From: a bacterium
GTDB taxonomy: Bacteria > Krumholzibacteriota > Krumholzibacteriia > LZORAL124-64-63
Length of the DNA stretch: 35,184 bases
NCBI GenBank assembly: GCA_024223715.1
Contig: JAAEOA010000114.1
Span: 1-35,184, forward strand
Reading direction: 5' to 3'
Shown here: one piece after another, positions 1 to 9,160 of the stretch
Numbering within the stretch: the stretch's first letter is position 1
Layout of the letters: every line of letters begins with the position of its first letter
Notes under the pieces: generated by a model
What the model saw: only the letters and a program-made list of their open reading frames with translations
The model's database searches: none
Told to the model about the DNA's origin: nothing
Program-made: the position numbers and the translations under genes

Positions 1-14
1 GATATTTGTCCGGG

Positions 15-368
15 TTATTGAGGTGTCTGATGCCCAGGGAATACTGTAAGAACTTCTTCTTCAGGCTTTTGCATATTGTGCTTTTCACGGGCAAGCTTTT
101 CAAGGACTTGCGGATCAGAGGCCAGGCCTTCAATTTCCTGCTGCAATTGATCGTTCTCCTGGCTCAAAACCTGTACATCGGTTACCAAGTCCTTTTCCTT
201 GCTTTGCAATCTGAAATACGTGGCCATTCCATTTTCACCAAATTGTGACAAGGCCAGCATAAGGATGACAATGATAAAGAAAGTTATCCCGTAGGAGCGC
301 CTTGCTTTAGCTCTCTGTTTGGCCGGGGTGTATGTATGGTTGGATTTGCTTTTTGTTTTTGAAAACAT
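15..368 (-). CDS. ftsB: Septum formation initiator, FtsB/DivIC family
   Basis: A 117-residue bitopic membrane protein of the FtsB/DivIC family, which forms a coiled-coil complex with FtsL and FtsQ/DivIB at the division septum. Visible: a basic cytoplasmic tail (residues 1-25), one membrane helix at about 26-43, a periplasmic coiled coil at about 50-83, and a conserved C-terminal stretch (DPQVLEKLAREKHNM at 85-99, then PEEE) typical of the family. The ATG at 366-368 is preceded by a GGAGG ribosome binding site. It follows eno on the same strand after 76 bp, an eno-ftsB order that is common in bacteria. The gene is complete; its TAA lies 14 bases from the left window edge. Confidence 0.9.
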   Translation of the reverse strand: MFSKTKSKSNHTYTPAKQRAKARRSYGITFFIIVILMLALSQFGENGMATYFRLQSKEKDLVTDVQVLSQENDQLQQEIEGLASDPQVLEKLAREKHNMQKPEEEVLTVFPGHQTPQ

Positions 369-410
369 GGGCCACCTCCATGTGGCAAATGAAAAAACTG
401 AAACGGTACC

Positions 411-436
411 GGCGGGCTGGAAAAAACCAGCCCGCC
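411..436 (-). terminator. Perfect 10-bp hairpin between eno and ftsB
   Basis: GGCGGGCTGG and CCAGCCCGCC form a perfect stem around a 6-nt homopolymer loop, just 8 bases past the enolase stop. On the minus strand no T-run follows immediately; the next T-rich stretch is about 15 nt further on. It may therefore be a partial terminator or an mRNA-stabilising hairpin that lets some transcripts continue into ftsB. Confidence 0.55.
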
Positions 437-444
437 CTTTTCAA

Positions 445-1875
<1,431 letters not shown>

Positions 1876-1891
1876 TCAATCAGGAAGCCTG

Positions 1892-1921
1892 TTGACCGGA
1901 GGCCTATGGTAAGACTATCTT
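1892..1921 (+). promoter_or_regulatory. Possible promoter of the ECF sigma operon
   Basis: TTGACC (1892-1897), an 18-bp spacer and TATCTT (1916-1921) resemble a housekeeping promoter. I see no obvious GGAAC-type ECF motif here, so autoregulation is not supported by eye. Confidence 0.4.
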
Positions 1922-1946
1922 CTGCCCAGAAACCAACGGAGGAAAC

Positions 1947-2528
1947 ATGTTCGACAGGCATCAGGATTTAAAAACCATTCGCCGCTGCAAGCGGGGAGAC
2001 GAGGCGGCTTTTGCCGAAATACTCTCCCGTTATCGTGGTGCCATCTATAATTTGTGCTTTCGCATGTCCCGCAATACCGAAGATGCTACGGATCTGGCTC
2101 AGGAAGTTTTTATCAAAGTCTTTGGTTTGCTTGACCGATTTGATGAGAGTTATGCCTTCAGCAGCTGGCTTTTTCGCATTGCCACCAACCACTGCATCGA
2201 CTTTCTGCGGCGCAAACGAATGAAATTTCAGTCCATTGATGGCGCTGTGGGAACCGATGGAGAAGAATATGAATTGCAACTTCCTGACAGTGGACCTCAG
2301 CCAGATACTGTTTTGCAGCGAAAAGAAGCTCTCAGTAAATTAGAGGAAGTCATAGGGGACCTTCCTCCTCATTATAAAGCAATTACCCTTCTAAGACATG
2401 ACCAACAAATGTCTTATGAGGAAATAGCCGAAGTTCTGCAGTTGCCCCTGGGAACTGTAAAGGCCCGAATTCACCGGGCCAGAAACATGGTTCAGCAGAT
2501 GCTGAAAACCCGAAATTACGAGCTTTGA
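1947..2528 (+). CDS. RNA polymerase ECF sigma factor (RpoE-like)
   Basis: A 193-residue alternative sigma factor of the extracytoplasmic-function group, directing RNA polymerase to a stress or envelope regulon. Region 2 spans about 24-92, with DATDLAQEVFIKVF (46-59) and the DNA-melting/-10 segment FSSWLFRIATNHCIDFLRR (71-89). Region 4 spans about 125-187 and holds a helix-turn-helix in MSYEEIAEVLQLPLGTVKAR (155-174). The linker is short and no region 3 is present, as expected for ECF factors. The ATG has a GGAGG site 5 nt upstream (1937-1941). The next gene encodes a zinc-finger membrane protein that is the likely cognate anti-sigma factor. Confidence 0.95.
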   Translation: MFDRHQDLKTIRRCKRGDEAAFAEILSRYRGAIYNLCFRMSRNTEDATDLAQEVFIKVFGLLDRFDESYAFSSWLFRIATNHCIDFLRRKRMKFQSIDGAVGTDGEEYELQLPDSGPQPDTVLQRKEALSKLEEVIGDLPPHYKAITLLRHDQQMSYEEIAEVLQLPLGTVKARIHRARNMVQQMLKTRNYEL

Positions 2529-2694
2529 TTTTTTTTGAAACAATGCTCGTTCCATGGCGTAATCGCTTGATAGACAGGTGATCAAGTCAATGTCGGGGGA
2601 TCTGACACCTGTCCAGTGAAGGCATCCACAATCGATATTTTGATGTCGGTTGTGGTGCCTGAAAAATGTTTCGCCAAAATACAAGGAGTCGGTC

Positions 2695-3243
2695 ATGGAC
2701 CGAAATATGAATGGCAATACCGAAAGCAACGACAGCCGGAATATGGATATTCCTGTTCCTTGCAATGATTGTCGCCAGAATCTCCAGGAATACCTGGATG
2801 GCACTCTGGAAAAGAAAAGTAGTCTTCAGGTGTTTATGCATCTTCAGGATTGTGATGGATGTAAGATCGAACACGATCAGCTCGAAGGCATGTTTCAGAT
2901 GCTTGAAAATCTGCAGGACCACGATGTCCCCGAGGGTTTTGACGACAAAATCCTCGCATCGGTGAATTACGAAGGCTATCGGGCCATGGAGAATTTGCGA
3001 CGGGAGAGGATTCCGGTTTTCCTGGAAGAAGAGTACCTGCCGGCTTTCATTCGCTCAACTGTCACTCGTCTTGCGGGTGCTGGTATTTCAGCTGCTTCAT
3101 TGGCTGTTATGTCACTGACTTCAATGCCGGAATATTCCGGTGTGCTGACGGTGTCTTTGATTGTTGGCCTCGTACCTGAGCTTGTTGTTCGGTTGCAAAG
3201 CTTGAGCCGTCGCACTGTGGTTGCCCTGCAATCAGAAAGTTGA
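2695..3243 (+). CDS. Zinc-finger membrane anti-sigma factor (zf-HC2)
   Basis: A 182-residue protein downstream of the ECF sigma gene. The N-terminal cytoplasmic domain carries Cys23, Cys26 and the HxxxCxxC signature (His49, Cys53, Cys56) of zinc-binding anti-sigma domains, which hold the sigma factor inactive. Two hydrophobic segments follow, at about 124-142 and 149-166, so it probably spans the inner membrane. I chose the ATG at 2695 because AAGGAG lies 6 nt upstream; the frame is open to a TTG at 2650, which has no such site. A 166-bp gap separates it from the sigma gene, with no clear terminator, so co-transcription is likely but unproven. Confidence 0.88.
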   Translation: MDRNMNGNTESNDSRNMDIPVPCNDCRQNLQEYLDGTLEKKSSLQVFMHLQDCDGCKIEHDQLEGMFQMLENLQDHDVPEGFDDKILASVNYEGYRAMENLRRERIPVFLEEEYLPAFIRSTVTRLAGAGISAASLAVMSLTSMPEYSGVLTVSLIVGLVPELVVRLQSLSRRTVVALQSES

Positions 3244-3251
3244 TTAATTAG

Positions 3252-4745
3252 ATGAGAGCATCAGGCAGCATGGGCTTGCCCTCATTATCATTGGATTTCT
3301 CCAATGGTGAGGAAAGCGGTTCTAAAAAGAACCGCTTTCGCTGCGGTGTTCTATTCACCCTGGTCTTTTTGGGGTTCGTTTTTTCTCTGACTGCTTCCAG
3401 TCTTTGTGCTCAAGAACAAAGTCCTCCTGCCTCAGCAGCTGAGGAAGTGATTCCACCGCCTGCTCCAGATTTTCCAAGAGCTCTGAAGGTAATAACTTCC
3501 GGTAATACAGCCTCTCGCGATAGCTTGAGGCACGAAATTGAAAAATACAGCTTAGCCATTGAAGGTTTGCGGGACAGCCTCGATTTGGACAATTTCCAGT
3601 TTGAGTTATCCGAAGATCATCGCCACCATCTGGAAAATTCTGTTGAAGACCTGACTCTCATCATCGAGTCCATTGGCGGCGAATTGAGTGAGATGGAACT
3701 GGAAATAGCCAATAACCAAATTTCTCTGCTTGATGCTCAGGGTGAAGGAATTGTAATAGAAATTCCCGAAAATTTAGATGAACATCTCAGCCAGGGCTTT
3801 GAAATCCTGCAACAGGTTATTCTCAGTGAACTTCCCGAAGATGACAGCGAGCTGAGTGAACGGGCTTGGTCCTGGGGTTTTGGGACCGAAAAGCCGGAAA
3901 AACCTCAGCGAAAAATCCTTAAAGGCAACATTGTTAAAGTTGGAGACAGCCTTCAAATTCAGGAGAATGAGGATGTCCGTGGCAATGTAATTGTCGTTTT
4001 TGGAGATGTGGAAGTTTCAGGTCGGGTTGACGGCAATGTGGTTACGGTATTTGGAAACTTAATGGTTACCGAAACGGCCGAAGTAACTGGGCAAGTTGTC
4101 ACTGTTGGTGGTCGTTTGGACCAGGACCCATCATCTGAATTGAGTGATGTTGTTGTTGTTGATCCTCTGCCTGGTTGGATGGGCAGCGATTCTCTTATGA
4201 TTTCCGATCACGGAATTCTGGGCCTGCTGATGGGGGTTGGCGAGTTAATTCTGGTGGTTTTATTGACTCTTCTGGTCTTGGCTATTTCTCCTTCAAAAAG
4301 AATGAAAAAGGTCAGAGAAGTATTGGTCCATGAAGCCATTCCCAGCTTTTGGGTCGGGCTGGTGGGAACCTTCCTGGTTTATCTGACAGGGATCATCCTG
4401 ATGGGGGTCCTGGTCCTGACGGTGATTGGCATTCCGGTGGCCTTGTTGGTCTTGGTTGCCCTGATGCTGGTTTCGGTTTTGGCATTAGGTATGGCGGGGC
4501 TGACTCTGGGCAAAAGACTCTGCGTCATGTTTGGCGATGTCTGCTCGGTTGATTGGATTGTTTTGATTGTCGGACTGGTGGCCATAGACGGAATATATAT
4601 TTTGGGCGTGTTTGCCGGTGTTATTCCTGGCTTGGGTGTGTTTGCCGACGGGCTGGTCATTATTGGAACTGGCATCAAACTGGTTGCTTACCTGATTGGA
4701 ATGGGGGCCCTGATGAAAAGCAAGCTGGGTAAGGACGCAATTTAG
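3252..4745 (+). CDS. Membrane protein with bactofilin-like repeats and multi-TM C-terminus
   Basis: A 497-residue protein, third in the sigma/anti-sigma run (8 nt after the previous stop). In order: a long N-terminal signal segment (about 27-53), a charged and probably helical region (about 83-190), a short beta-helix-like stretch at about 222-290 with repeating GNIVKVG / GNVIVVFGDVEVSG / GNVVTVFG units like the polymer-forming bactofilin fold, and four or so membrane helices at about 322-345, 365-418, 435-460 and 465-487. The beta stretch should face the periplasm. It may be a sensor, effector or target of the sigma system; that role is inferred only from position. The ATG at 3252 lacks a strong ribosome binding site and ATG 3270 is an alternative. 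Confidence 0.75.
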   Translation: MRASGSMGLPSLSLDFSNGEESGSKKNRFRCGVLFTLVFLGFVFSLTASSLCAQEQSPPASAAEEVIPPPAPDFPRALKVITSGNTASRDSLRHEIEKYSLAIEGLRDSLDLDNFQFELSEDHRHHLENSVEDLTLIIESIGGELSEMELEIANNQISLLDAQGEGIVIEIPENLDEHLSQGFEILQQVILSELPEDDSELSERAWSWGFGTEKPEKPQRKILKGNIVKVGDSLQIQENEDVRGNVIVVFGDVEVSGRVDGNVVTVFGNLMVTETAEVTGQVVTVGGRLDQDPSSELSDVVVVDPLPGWMGSDSLMISDHGILGLLMGVGELILVVLLTLLVLAISPSKRMKKVREVLVHEAIPSFWVGLVGTFLVYLTGIILMGVLVLTVIGIPVALLVLVALMLVSVLALGMAGLTLGKRLCVMFGDVCSVDWIVLIVGLVAIDGIYILGVFAGVIPGLGVFADGLVIIGTGIKLVAYLIGMGALMKSKLGKDAI

Positions 4746-4797
4746 CCCAAACCCGAGTCATCCAAATGATCTGAAAAAATTATTATTAGTATTTGAT

Positions 4798-4824
4798 ACA
4801 CAGATTTTTGGTCTGTGTTTTTTT
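4798..4824 (+). terminator. Terminator of the sigma operon
   Basis: ACACAGA (4798-4804) pairs with TCTGTGT (4812-4818) around a 7-nt loop and runs into seven T residues (4818-4824). It lies 53 bp past the stop of the bactofilin-like gene. Confidence 0.8.
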
Positions 4825-4883
4825 GTAAGTAAAGTAAAATCCCCCACATAAAATGTTAAAAATCCCCACCATGGTTATTTTTG

Positions 4884-4892
4884 TGATATAAT
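4884..4892 (+). promoter_or_regulatory. Extended -10 promoter of the metallopeptidase gene
   Basis: TGATATAAT is a perfect TGnTATAAT extended -10 element with no good -35. It lies 60 bp past the preceding terminator. Transcription from about 4899 would give a leader of roughly 300 nt. Confidence 0.6.
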
Positions 4893-4898
4893 AAGTCT

Positions 4899-5198
4899 CT
4901 CAATTGGGCTAAAATTCACTGCGTATTGGGGAAAAACACCCATTCCAGGAATTTTCGTCCAGACCTATTGGGTCGTCCGGCAATAGAAAATAAAAAAGAG
5001 GCCACAACTGCCGCCTGTAAGGCAGGGTATTTTAATGGTTTATGATTTGGTTTTGAATCGGTGTCCCAGGGCCCCGTTCAACCATGCATTTGAACCCATC
5101 CAGGAACGAAACCTGCCTATTAGTGGGTATAGACCGACAGTGAGGTTGGTAAGGCAGCAAACAGCCTCAGGATTTCGAAAAATTGATGGAGATGGAAC
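4899..5198 (+). promoter_or_regulatory. Structured 5' leader with alternative hairpins
   Basis: This gene-free stretch holds four inverted repeats: CTATTG/CAATAG (4965-4970, 4981-4986), CTGCC/GGCAG (5008-5012, 5021-5025), GTTCAA/TTGAAC (5076-5081, 5090-5095) and CTGCCT/AGGCAG (5113-5118, 5152-5157). The last encloses ACCGA/TTGGT (5133-5137, 5146-5150). The octamer TAAGGCAG occurs twice (5018-5025 and 5150-5157), so the CTGCC arms could swap partners. It matches no riboswitch, RNase P, tmRNA or 6S consensus that I recognise. It may be a regulatory leader or a separate small RNA. Confidence 0.45.
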
Positions 5199-6170
5199 AT
5201 GATGACTCAGAATACCAACAAGACCAAAAAAATGGCCAAAATGCTGGTGCTGGTTCTGACCCTCACTTCTTCCGTGGTATTGGCTTCTGAAACCACTGAA
5301 TTGGATAACGGATTGACCGTTACCGTTTATGGTGCCGATGAAATCCGCATCAATTCTTCAGTTTGTGATATCAACCTGGCTGCCCATGAAGATCGTTTTG
5401 TTCCTTTCAACAACGACAAAGTCATGAGTGCCCTGTCCGACATGCACGGTTTTAATATTGACCTGAATGTTACTGTTTACCTTTTGCCCGCTCCTCCTGC
5501 CAGCATTAACAGCAGTTATGCCCGTGGCAATACCATTTATTTGGCTCCTGGGACCGGCACCATCCCCGCTTCCACTCAAGCTTATATCACCACTCACGAA
5601 ATGGGCCACGTTCTTTGTTCGTCTTACATGGACAATAGCAAATCCCGCTGGAGTGAATATATGGAACTGCGTGGCTTGAACCACGACGACAATGGCCCGG
5701 CAGCTCATCATGCTGACCGTGCCCGTGAAATTGTTGCTGAAGATTTCCGTTTCCTCTTCGGTGGCGGCCTGGCTACCAGCACCGGCAGCATCGAAAACCA
5801 CAACATGTTGCTGCCCAATGAAGTTGATGGCCTGAAGGAACTGCTTGTGGAATTCCTGTCCGAAAAAGTTGTATCTAACGTGAATATGGCTTCTGCCAAG
5901 GCTTTTCCAAATCCTTGCAACCCCCGCACCACCATCAAAATGGAGCTTCCTGCCGGTTCTGCCGCAGCTGGCAACGTTCGCCTGAGTGTTTTCGATGTTC
6001 GTGGTTCATTGGTTAAAACCATTAACGGTGGCCAGATCAACGGCAATACCGTTGCTGTTAACTGGAATGGCGACAACGATCAGGGAATGGGCGTTTCCAG
6101 TGGTCGTTACCTGTATTTGATCCAGGCTGGTTCTGTTTCCGCCAGGGGTGCAGTATCTCTGGTTCGCTAA
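5199..6170 (+). CDS. Secreted HExxH zinc metallopeptidase with C-terminal sorting-like domain
   Basis: A 323-residue exported protein. The N-terminus is a basic signal peptide ending near LAS (about residue 30). The catalytic region shows HEMGH at 133-137, the zinc-binding HExxH, followed 38 residues later by AREIVAEDF (175-183), where a Glu or Asp may be the third ligand. From about 235 comes a FlgD-like/type-IX-sorting-like Ig domain beginning AFPNPCNPRTT and ending in SGRYLYLI, which usually mediates secretion or surface attachment. Codon use favours C-ending codons, suggesting strong expression. It has an unusually long structured leader. The substrate is unknown; it could also be a non-catalytic surface protein that kept the motif. 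Confidence 0.8.
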   Translation: MMTQNTNKTKKMAKMLVLVLTLTSSVVLASETTELDNGLTVTVYGADEIRINSSVCDINLAAHEDRFVPFNNDKVMSALSDMHGFNIDLNVTVYLLPAPPASINSSYARGNTIYLAPGTGTIPASTQAYITTHEMGHVLCSSYMDNSKSRWSEYMELRGLNHDDNGPAAHHADRAREIVAEDFRFLFGGGLATSTGSIENHNMLLPNEVDGLKELLVEFLSEKVVSNVNMASAKAFPNPCNPRTTIKMELPAGSAAAGNVRLSVFDVRGSLVKTINGGQINGNTVAVNWNGDNDQGMGVSSGRYLYLIQAGSVSARGAVSLVR

Positions 6171-6188
6171 GTCCAATCAAAAAGTGTA

Positions 6189-6217
6189 TTGCAATTAAGA
6201 GTTTTCTTTTTCATAAT
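6189..6217 (+). promoter_or_regulatory. Promoter of the PD40 lipoprotein gene
   Basis: TTGCAA (6189-6194), 17 bp, CATAAT (6212-6217). Transcription would start near 6224, about 110 nt before the ATG. Confidence 0.5.
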
Positions 6218-6333
6218 TTTACTTAAATTTACTAATGGGGGACCGATATACCAAAAGAGATAGGGAAATGGCCGATGACGTGACCAGCGTTCTGTTGTAT
6301 TATTCGGCTTGGTATTGAAAAAGGAGATCGTTC

Positions 6334-7245
6334 ATGCGGGTTTTGAATAGCTTGATCCTGATGTCATTGCTAATGCTTGTGGCTTTTGCCGGCTGCAGCA
6401 GCGACGACTCAACATCACCTCCTCCACCAGCGAGAGAGCCCGTGGTGATTCAAATTACCGATAATAATAATTTTGAAGCCAATCCCAATTTCAGTCCAGA
6501 TGGCAATTGGATTATGTTTGAATCAGATTCTTCAGGCAATATGGACATCTGGCGGGTTCCTGTAGTTGGGGGTACGGCTGAGCCGTTGACCACCGACCCA
6601 GCTTTTGATAGTTCTCCCTGCTGGTCTCCCGATGGTAGCTTCATTGCCTTTGAGTCGGAACGCGGAGGATCCAAAGATATTTGGGTTCTGGATCTTATTA
6701 CTCCTGGAGCCGTTCCTGTTCAGTTGACAGAATCGGGACATAACGACGGCAGTCCCGCCTGGTCTCCGAATAATGACTATATTGTCTTTGAATCCAACAG
6801 CGAAAAAAGCACTGGTGCCGATTTATGGTTGATTCCTGTCGCAGGCGGTGACGCTCAGCGTTTAACCACCACTGCTGATGGGGTCTATAGTCGAAGTTCC
6901 GCTTGGTCGCCAGATGGTGAAAATATTGTTTTTGAAACAAACCGTGATGGCTATGTGGCCCTTTATACCATCAGTAAATGGGGTTTGAACCCAACCAGAA
7001 TTACTTCTCACAATGGATACGTAGGACACCCGGATTGGTCCCCTGACGGTGAAGAAATTGTTTTCGAAGGCACCGGAAGCGGATTGTCCGAAATTTATAC
7101 TGTGGCCGCAACAGGTGGTGATGTCTTCCAGGTGACCATGCATGGCGGTTATTGGCCTTCATACTCTGCTGATGGAACCAAAGTAGTCTATTGCAGTTAT
7201 GGAGCCTCATCGCCCAATGTTTGGACTGTAGAGGTTGACTGGTAG
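6334..7245 (+). CDS. PD40/TolB-like beta-propeller lipoprotein
   Basis: A 303-residue lipoprotein. The signal peptide ends in the lipobox FAGC (Cys20), followed by a Ser/Asp/Pro-rich linker. The rest is a series of PD40 repeats, each with a F/WSPDG-type turn (NFSPDGNWI, CWSPDGSFI, AWSPNNDYI, AWSPDGENI, DWSPDGEEI) and an 'I.FES..' strand, giving about six propeller blades like the C-terminal domain of TolB. Such proteins usually bind peptides or other proteins in the periplasm. An AAGGAG site lies at 6320-6325. The gene stands alone between its own promoter and a strong terminator. Confidence 0.85.
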   Translation: MRVLNSLILMSLLMLVAFAGCSSDDSTSPPPPAREPVVIQITDNNNFEANPNFSPDGNWIMFESDSSGNMDIWRVPVVGGTAEPLTTDPAFDSSPCWSPDGSFIAFESERGGSKDIWVLDLITPGAVPVQLTESGHNDGSPAWSPNNDYIVFESNSEKSTGADLWLIPVAGGDAQRLTTTADGVYSRSSAWSPDGENIVFETNRDGYVALYTISKWGLNPTRITSHNGYVGHPDWSPDGEEIVFEGTGSGLSEIYTVAATGGDVFQVTMHGGYWPSYSADGTKVVYCSYGASSPNVWTVEVDW

Positions 7246-7264
7246 CAGTAACAGTTTTTTGACA

Positions 7265-7296
7265 ACACCCTCCTTTAAAACGGAGGGTGTTTTTTT
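7265..7296 (+). terminator. Terminator of the PD40 lipoprotein gene
   Basis: A perfect 9-bp stem, ACACCCTCC (7265-7273) with GGAGGGTGT (7282-7290), is followed by six more T residues. Confidence 0.9.
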
Positions 7297-7328
7297 GATC
7301 TTGGCGAAATAGCATTCACCGATATAAA

Positions 7329-7361
7329 AAACGGCCATTTCCGAAAAGGAAATGGCCGTTT
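7329..7361 (-). terminator. Terminator of tRNA-Glu
   Basis: A perfect 14-bp stem (7329-7342 with 7348-7361) and a 5-nt loop. Read on the minus strand, the second arm ends in Ts that continue for three more, starting 10 nt beyond the tRNA CCA end. Confidence 0.85.
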
Positions 7362-7370
7362 AAAATTGTT

Positions 7371-7445
7371 TGGCATCCCCAACGGGGATCGAACCCGTGT
7401 TGCCGCCGTGAAAGGGCGGTGTCCTAACCACTAGACGATGGGGAC
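7371..7445 (-). tRNA. tRNA-Glu (anticodon TTC)
   Basis: The acceptor stem GTCCCCA pairs with TGGGGAT (first pair G-T). The anticodon loop CTTTCAC carries TTC, flanked by the stem CCGCC/GGCGG. The T arm contains GGTTCGATCC, and G73 plus CCA is encoded (7371-7373). The sequence closely follows the bacterial tRNA-Glu consensus. It has its own promoter and terminator. Confidence 0.97.
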
Positions 7446-7463
7446 GCCTTAAGCTGAGGCAGT

Positions 7464-7492
7464 AAACTAGGCACTGGAATGCCAATTGTCAA
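7464..7492 (-). promoter_or_regulatory. Promoter of tRNA-Glu
   Basis: On the minus strand a perfect TTGACA (7487-7492), 17 bp, and TAGTTT (7464-7469). The start would fall about 12 nt before the mature tRNA 5' end. Confidence 0.55.
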
Positions 7493-7554
7493 ATGCCAAC
7501 AACCATTTTCCTGTCATCTTTCTGAATCGGCCCCATTTGGCCGTTTCTAAAGTC

Positions 7555-8922
7555 TTATTTGGCAGCTTCGGTCATCAAAATTGCTGATGTACGAATTCCC
7601 CGGAAGAAATTGTCCAGATGAAATTTTTCGTTGGGGCTGTGAATGTTGTCTGTATTCAGACCATAACCCAGTAAAAGTACTGGTGATTTCAGACAATCCT
7701 GGAAGGTGCCTACAATGGGAATACTGCCACCTTCACGAATGAAAACCGGTTTGGCGCCAAAACCTTTTTCCAGAGCGATCATTCCGGCATTCATCATTTC
7801 AGATTTACGGTGAACCAGGACCGGAGCGGCGTTATGGTGGTTTGAAACTTCCACCTTCACGCCTGTTGGGGCGATTTCCTTCACATAAGCAGAAAATGCA
7901 GCTGCAATTGTATCAGGATCCTGGTTGGGCACCAGTCGCATGCTGACTTTGGCCAGGCCGCGAGCTGGAATGATTGTTTTGGCTCCTTCACCACCGTAGC
8001 CACAGGCAATTCCGTTTACATCACAGGTTGGCCGGGCCCACATGCGTTCCAAAGTGGTGAAACCCTTTTCTCCGAAAGCTGCTGGGGCACCGGTTTCATC
8101 GCAGAGGATTTCATCGGTGTAACCCAGTTCAGCAAAGCCGTCCCTTTCATCCTGTTCCAATTCCAGAACGTCATCATAAAATCCGGGCACCAGACATCGA
8201 CCGTCGGCATCTTTTAGCTTGGCAATTATTTCAGCCAGAGCGTTGCCGGGGTTCTGAACTGAACCACCATAGCTTCCCGAATGCAGGTCCATGCCAGGGC
8301 CTTGCACGGTAATTTCCATGTAGGCCATGCCCTTCAGGCTGTAGCAAATTCCGGGTGTGGTTTCGTTGTATAATGTTGTATCGGAGACTACCACCGCGTC
8401 GCAGGAAAGTTTTTCAGTGTTCTGTTCAGTGAATTTGTAGATGCTCTCGCCGCCGGCTTCTTCTTCGCCTTCAATGATAAATTTGACATTTACTGGTAAT
8501 TCTTCACCCTGAAGAATGTACGCTTCGAGGGCTTTGATGTGCGTGTAAAGCTGTCCCTTGTCGTCGCTGGAGCCTCGGGCGTAAATAATTCCATCTTTTA
8601 TGACGGGTTCAAAAGGTGGGTTGTCCCACAGGTCAAGAGGGTCTACCGGTTGCACATCGTAGTGGCCATAAAAAAGCAAGGTTTTACGATCCGGACGAAT
8701 TTCAGTTTCCGCGTAAACCAGCGGATGTCCTCCCATATCAATGACTTCCACGGCCAGGCCGAGTTCTTTTAACTCACTGCTGACAAATTTTGCAGCCCGT
8801 TTGGTGTCCGCATTATGGGCACTGACCGAGCTTATGCTGGGGATGCGCAGGAAGTCACACAACTGTTCCACATGCTTCTGCTGATGGTTTTTCAGGTGGG
8901 AAAGTACTTTTTCACTGGCCAT
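7555..8922 (-). CDS. M20-family dipeptidase
   Basis: A 455-residue cytosolic metallopeptidase of the M20 family (CNDP/PepV-like), cleaving dipeptides or related amide bonds. Zinc-site motifs are in order: YGHYDVQP (His87, Asp89), RGSSDDKGQ (Asp120 bridging), EGEEEAGGE (Glu153/154), Asp181 in VSDTT, and a C-terminal His in NIHSPNEKF. A dimerisation domain is expected between about 200 and 330. The ATG at 8922 has an AAGGAG site 6 nt upstream. It is a single-gene unit, diverging from the small histone-like gene. Exact substrate specificity cannot be read from the sequence. Confidence 0.92.
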   Translation of the reverse strand: MASEKVLSHLKNHQQKHVEQLCDFLRIPSISSVSAHNADTKRAAKFVSSELKELGLAVEVIDMGGHPLVYAETEIRPDRKTLLFYGHYDVQPVDPLDLWDNPPFEPVIKDGIIYARGSSDDKGQLYTHIKALEAYILQGEELPVNVKFIIEGEEEAGGESIYKFTEQNTEKLSCDAVVVSDTTLYNETTPGICYSLKGMAYMEITVQGPGMDLHSGSYGGSVQNPGNALAEIIAKLKDADGRCLVPGFYDDVLELEQDERDGFAELGYTDEILCDETGAPAAFGEKGFTTLERMWARPTCDVNGIACGYGGEGAKTIIPARGLAKVSMRLVPNQDPDTIAAAFSAYVKEIAPTGVKVEVSNHHNAAPVLVHRKSEMMNAGMIALEKGFGAKPVFIREGGSIPIVGTFQDCLKSPVLLLGYGLNTDNIHSPNEKFHLDNFFRGIRTSAILMTEAAK

Positions 8923-9005
8923 TGGTTGCTCCTTATTGTAGATTTCCGGGGCTTGAGGGCAGATTGGGGCCGATTGCCCTGATTTGTCTCAGGTCAAAAC
9001 TATGC

Positions 9006-9034
9006 TTGACAGAGCCGCCTGCCAAGGCGATTGT
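9006..9034 (+). promoter_or_regulatory. Possible promoter of the histone-fold gene
   Basis: A perfect TTGACA (9006-9011) with 17 bp to GATTGT (9029-9034), a poor -10. The leader of about 120 nt would contain small GC-rich inverted repeats (TGCCGG/CCGGCA and CCGGG/CCCGG). Confidence 0.35.
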
Positions 9035-9160
9035 GTCGCAACTTGCCGGTGAAGGAATGTTAGTACCGGCATTCAGCAAAAATTACGGCCCGCTCTCGCC
9101 TGCATCCGGGATTCCCCGGCTGTTATCGGAAACGGACCAAATCCTCGGGAGGACCCCAAA

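Noticed and set aside
4899..5198. Known riboswitch, RNase P, tmRNA or 6S RNA in the leader
   Set aside because: None of the conserved cores I know (for example GAGGAAAGUCC of RNase P or the cobalamin box) is present; kept as an unassigned structured leader.
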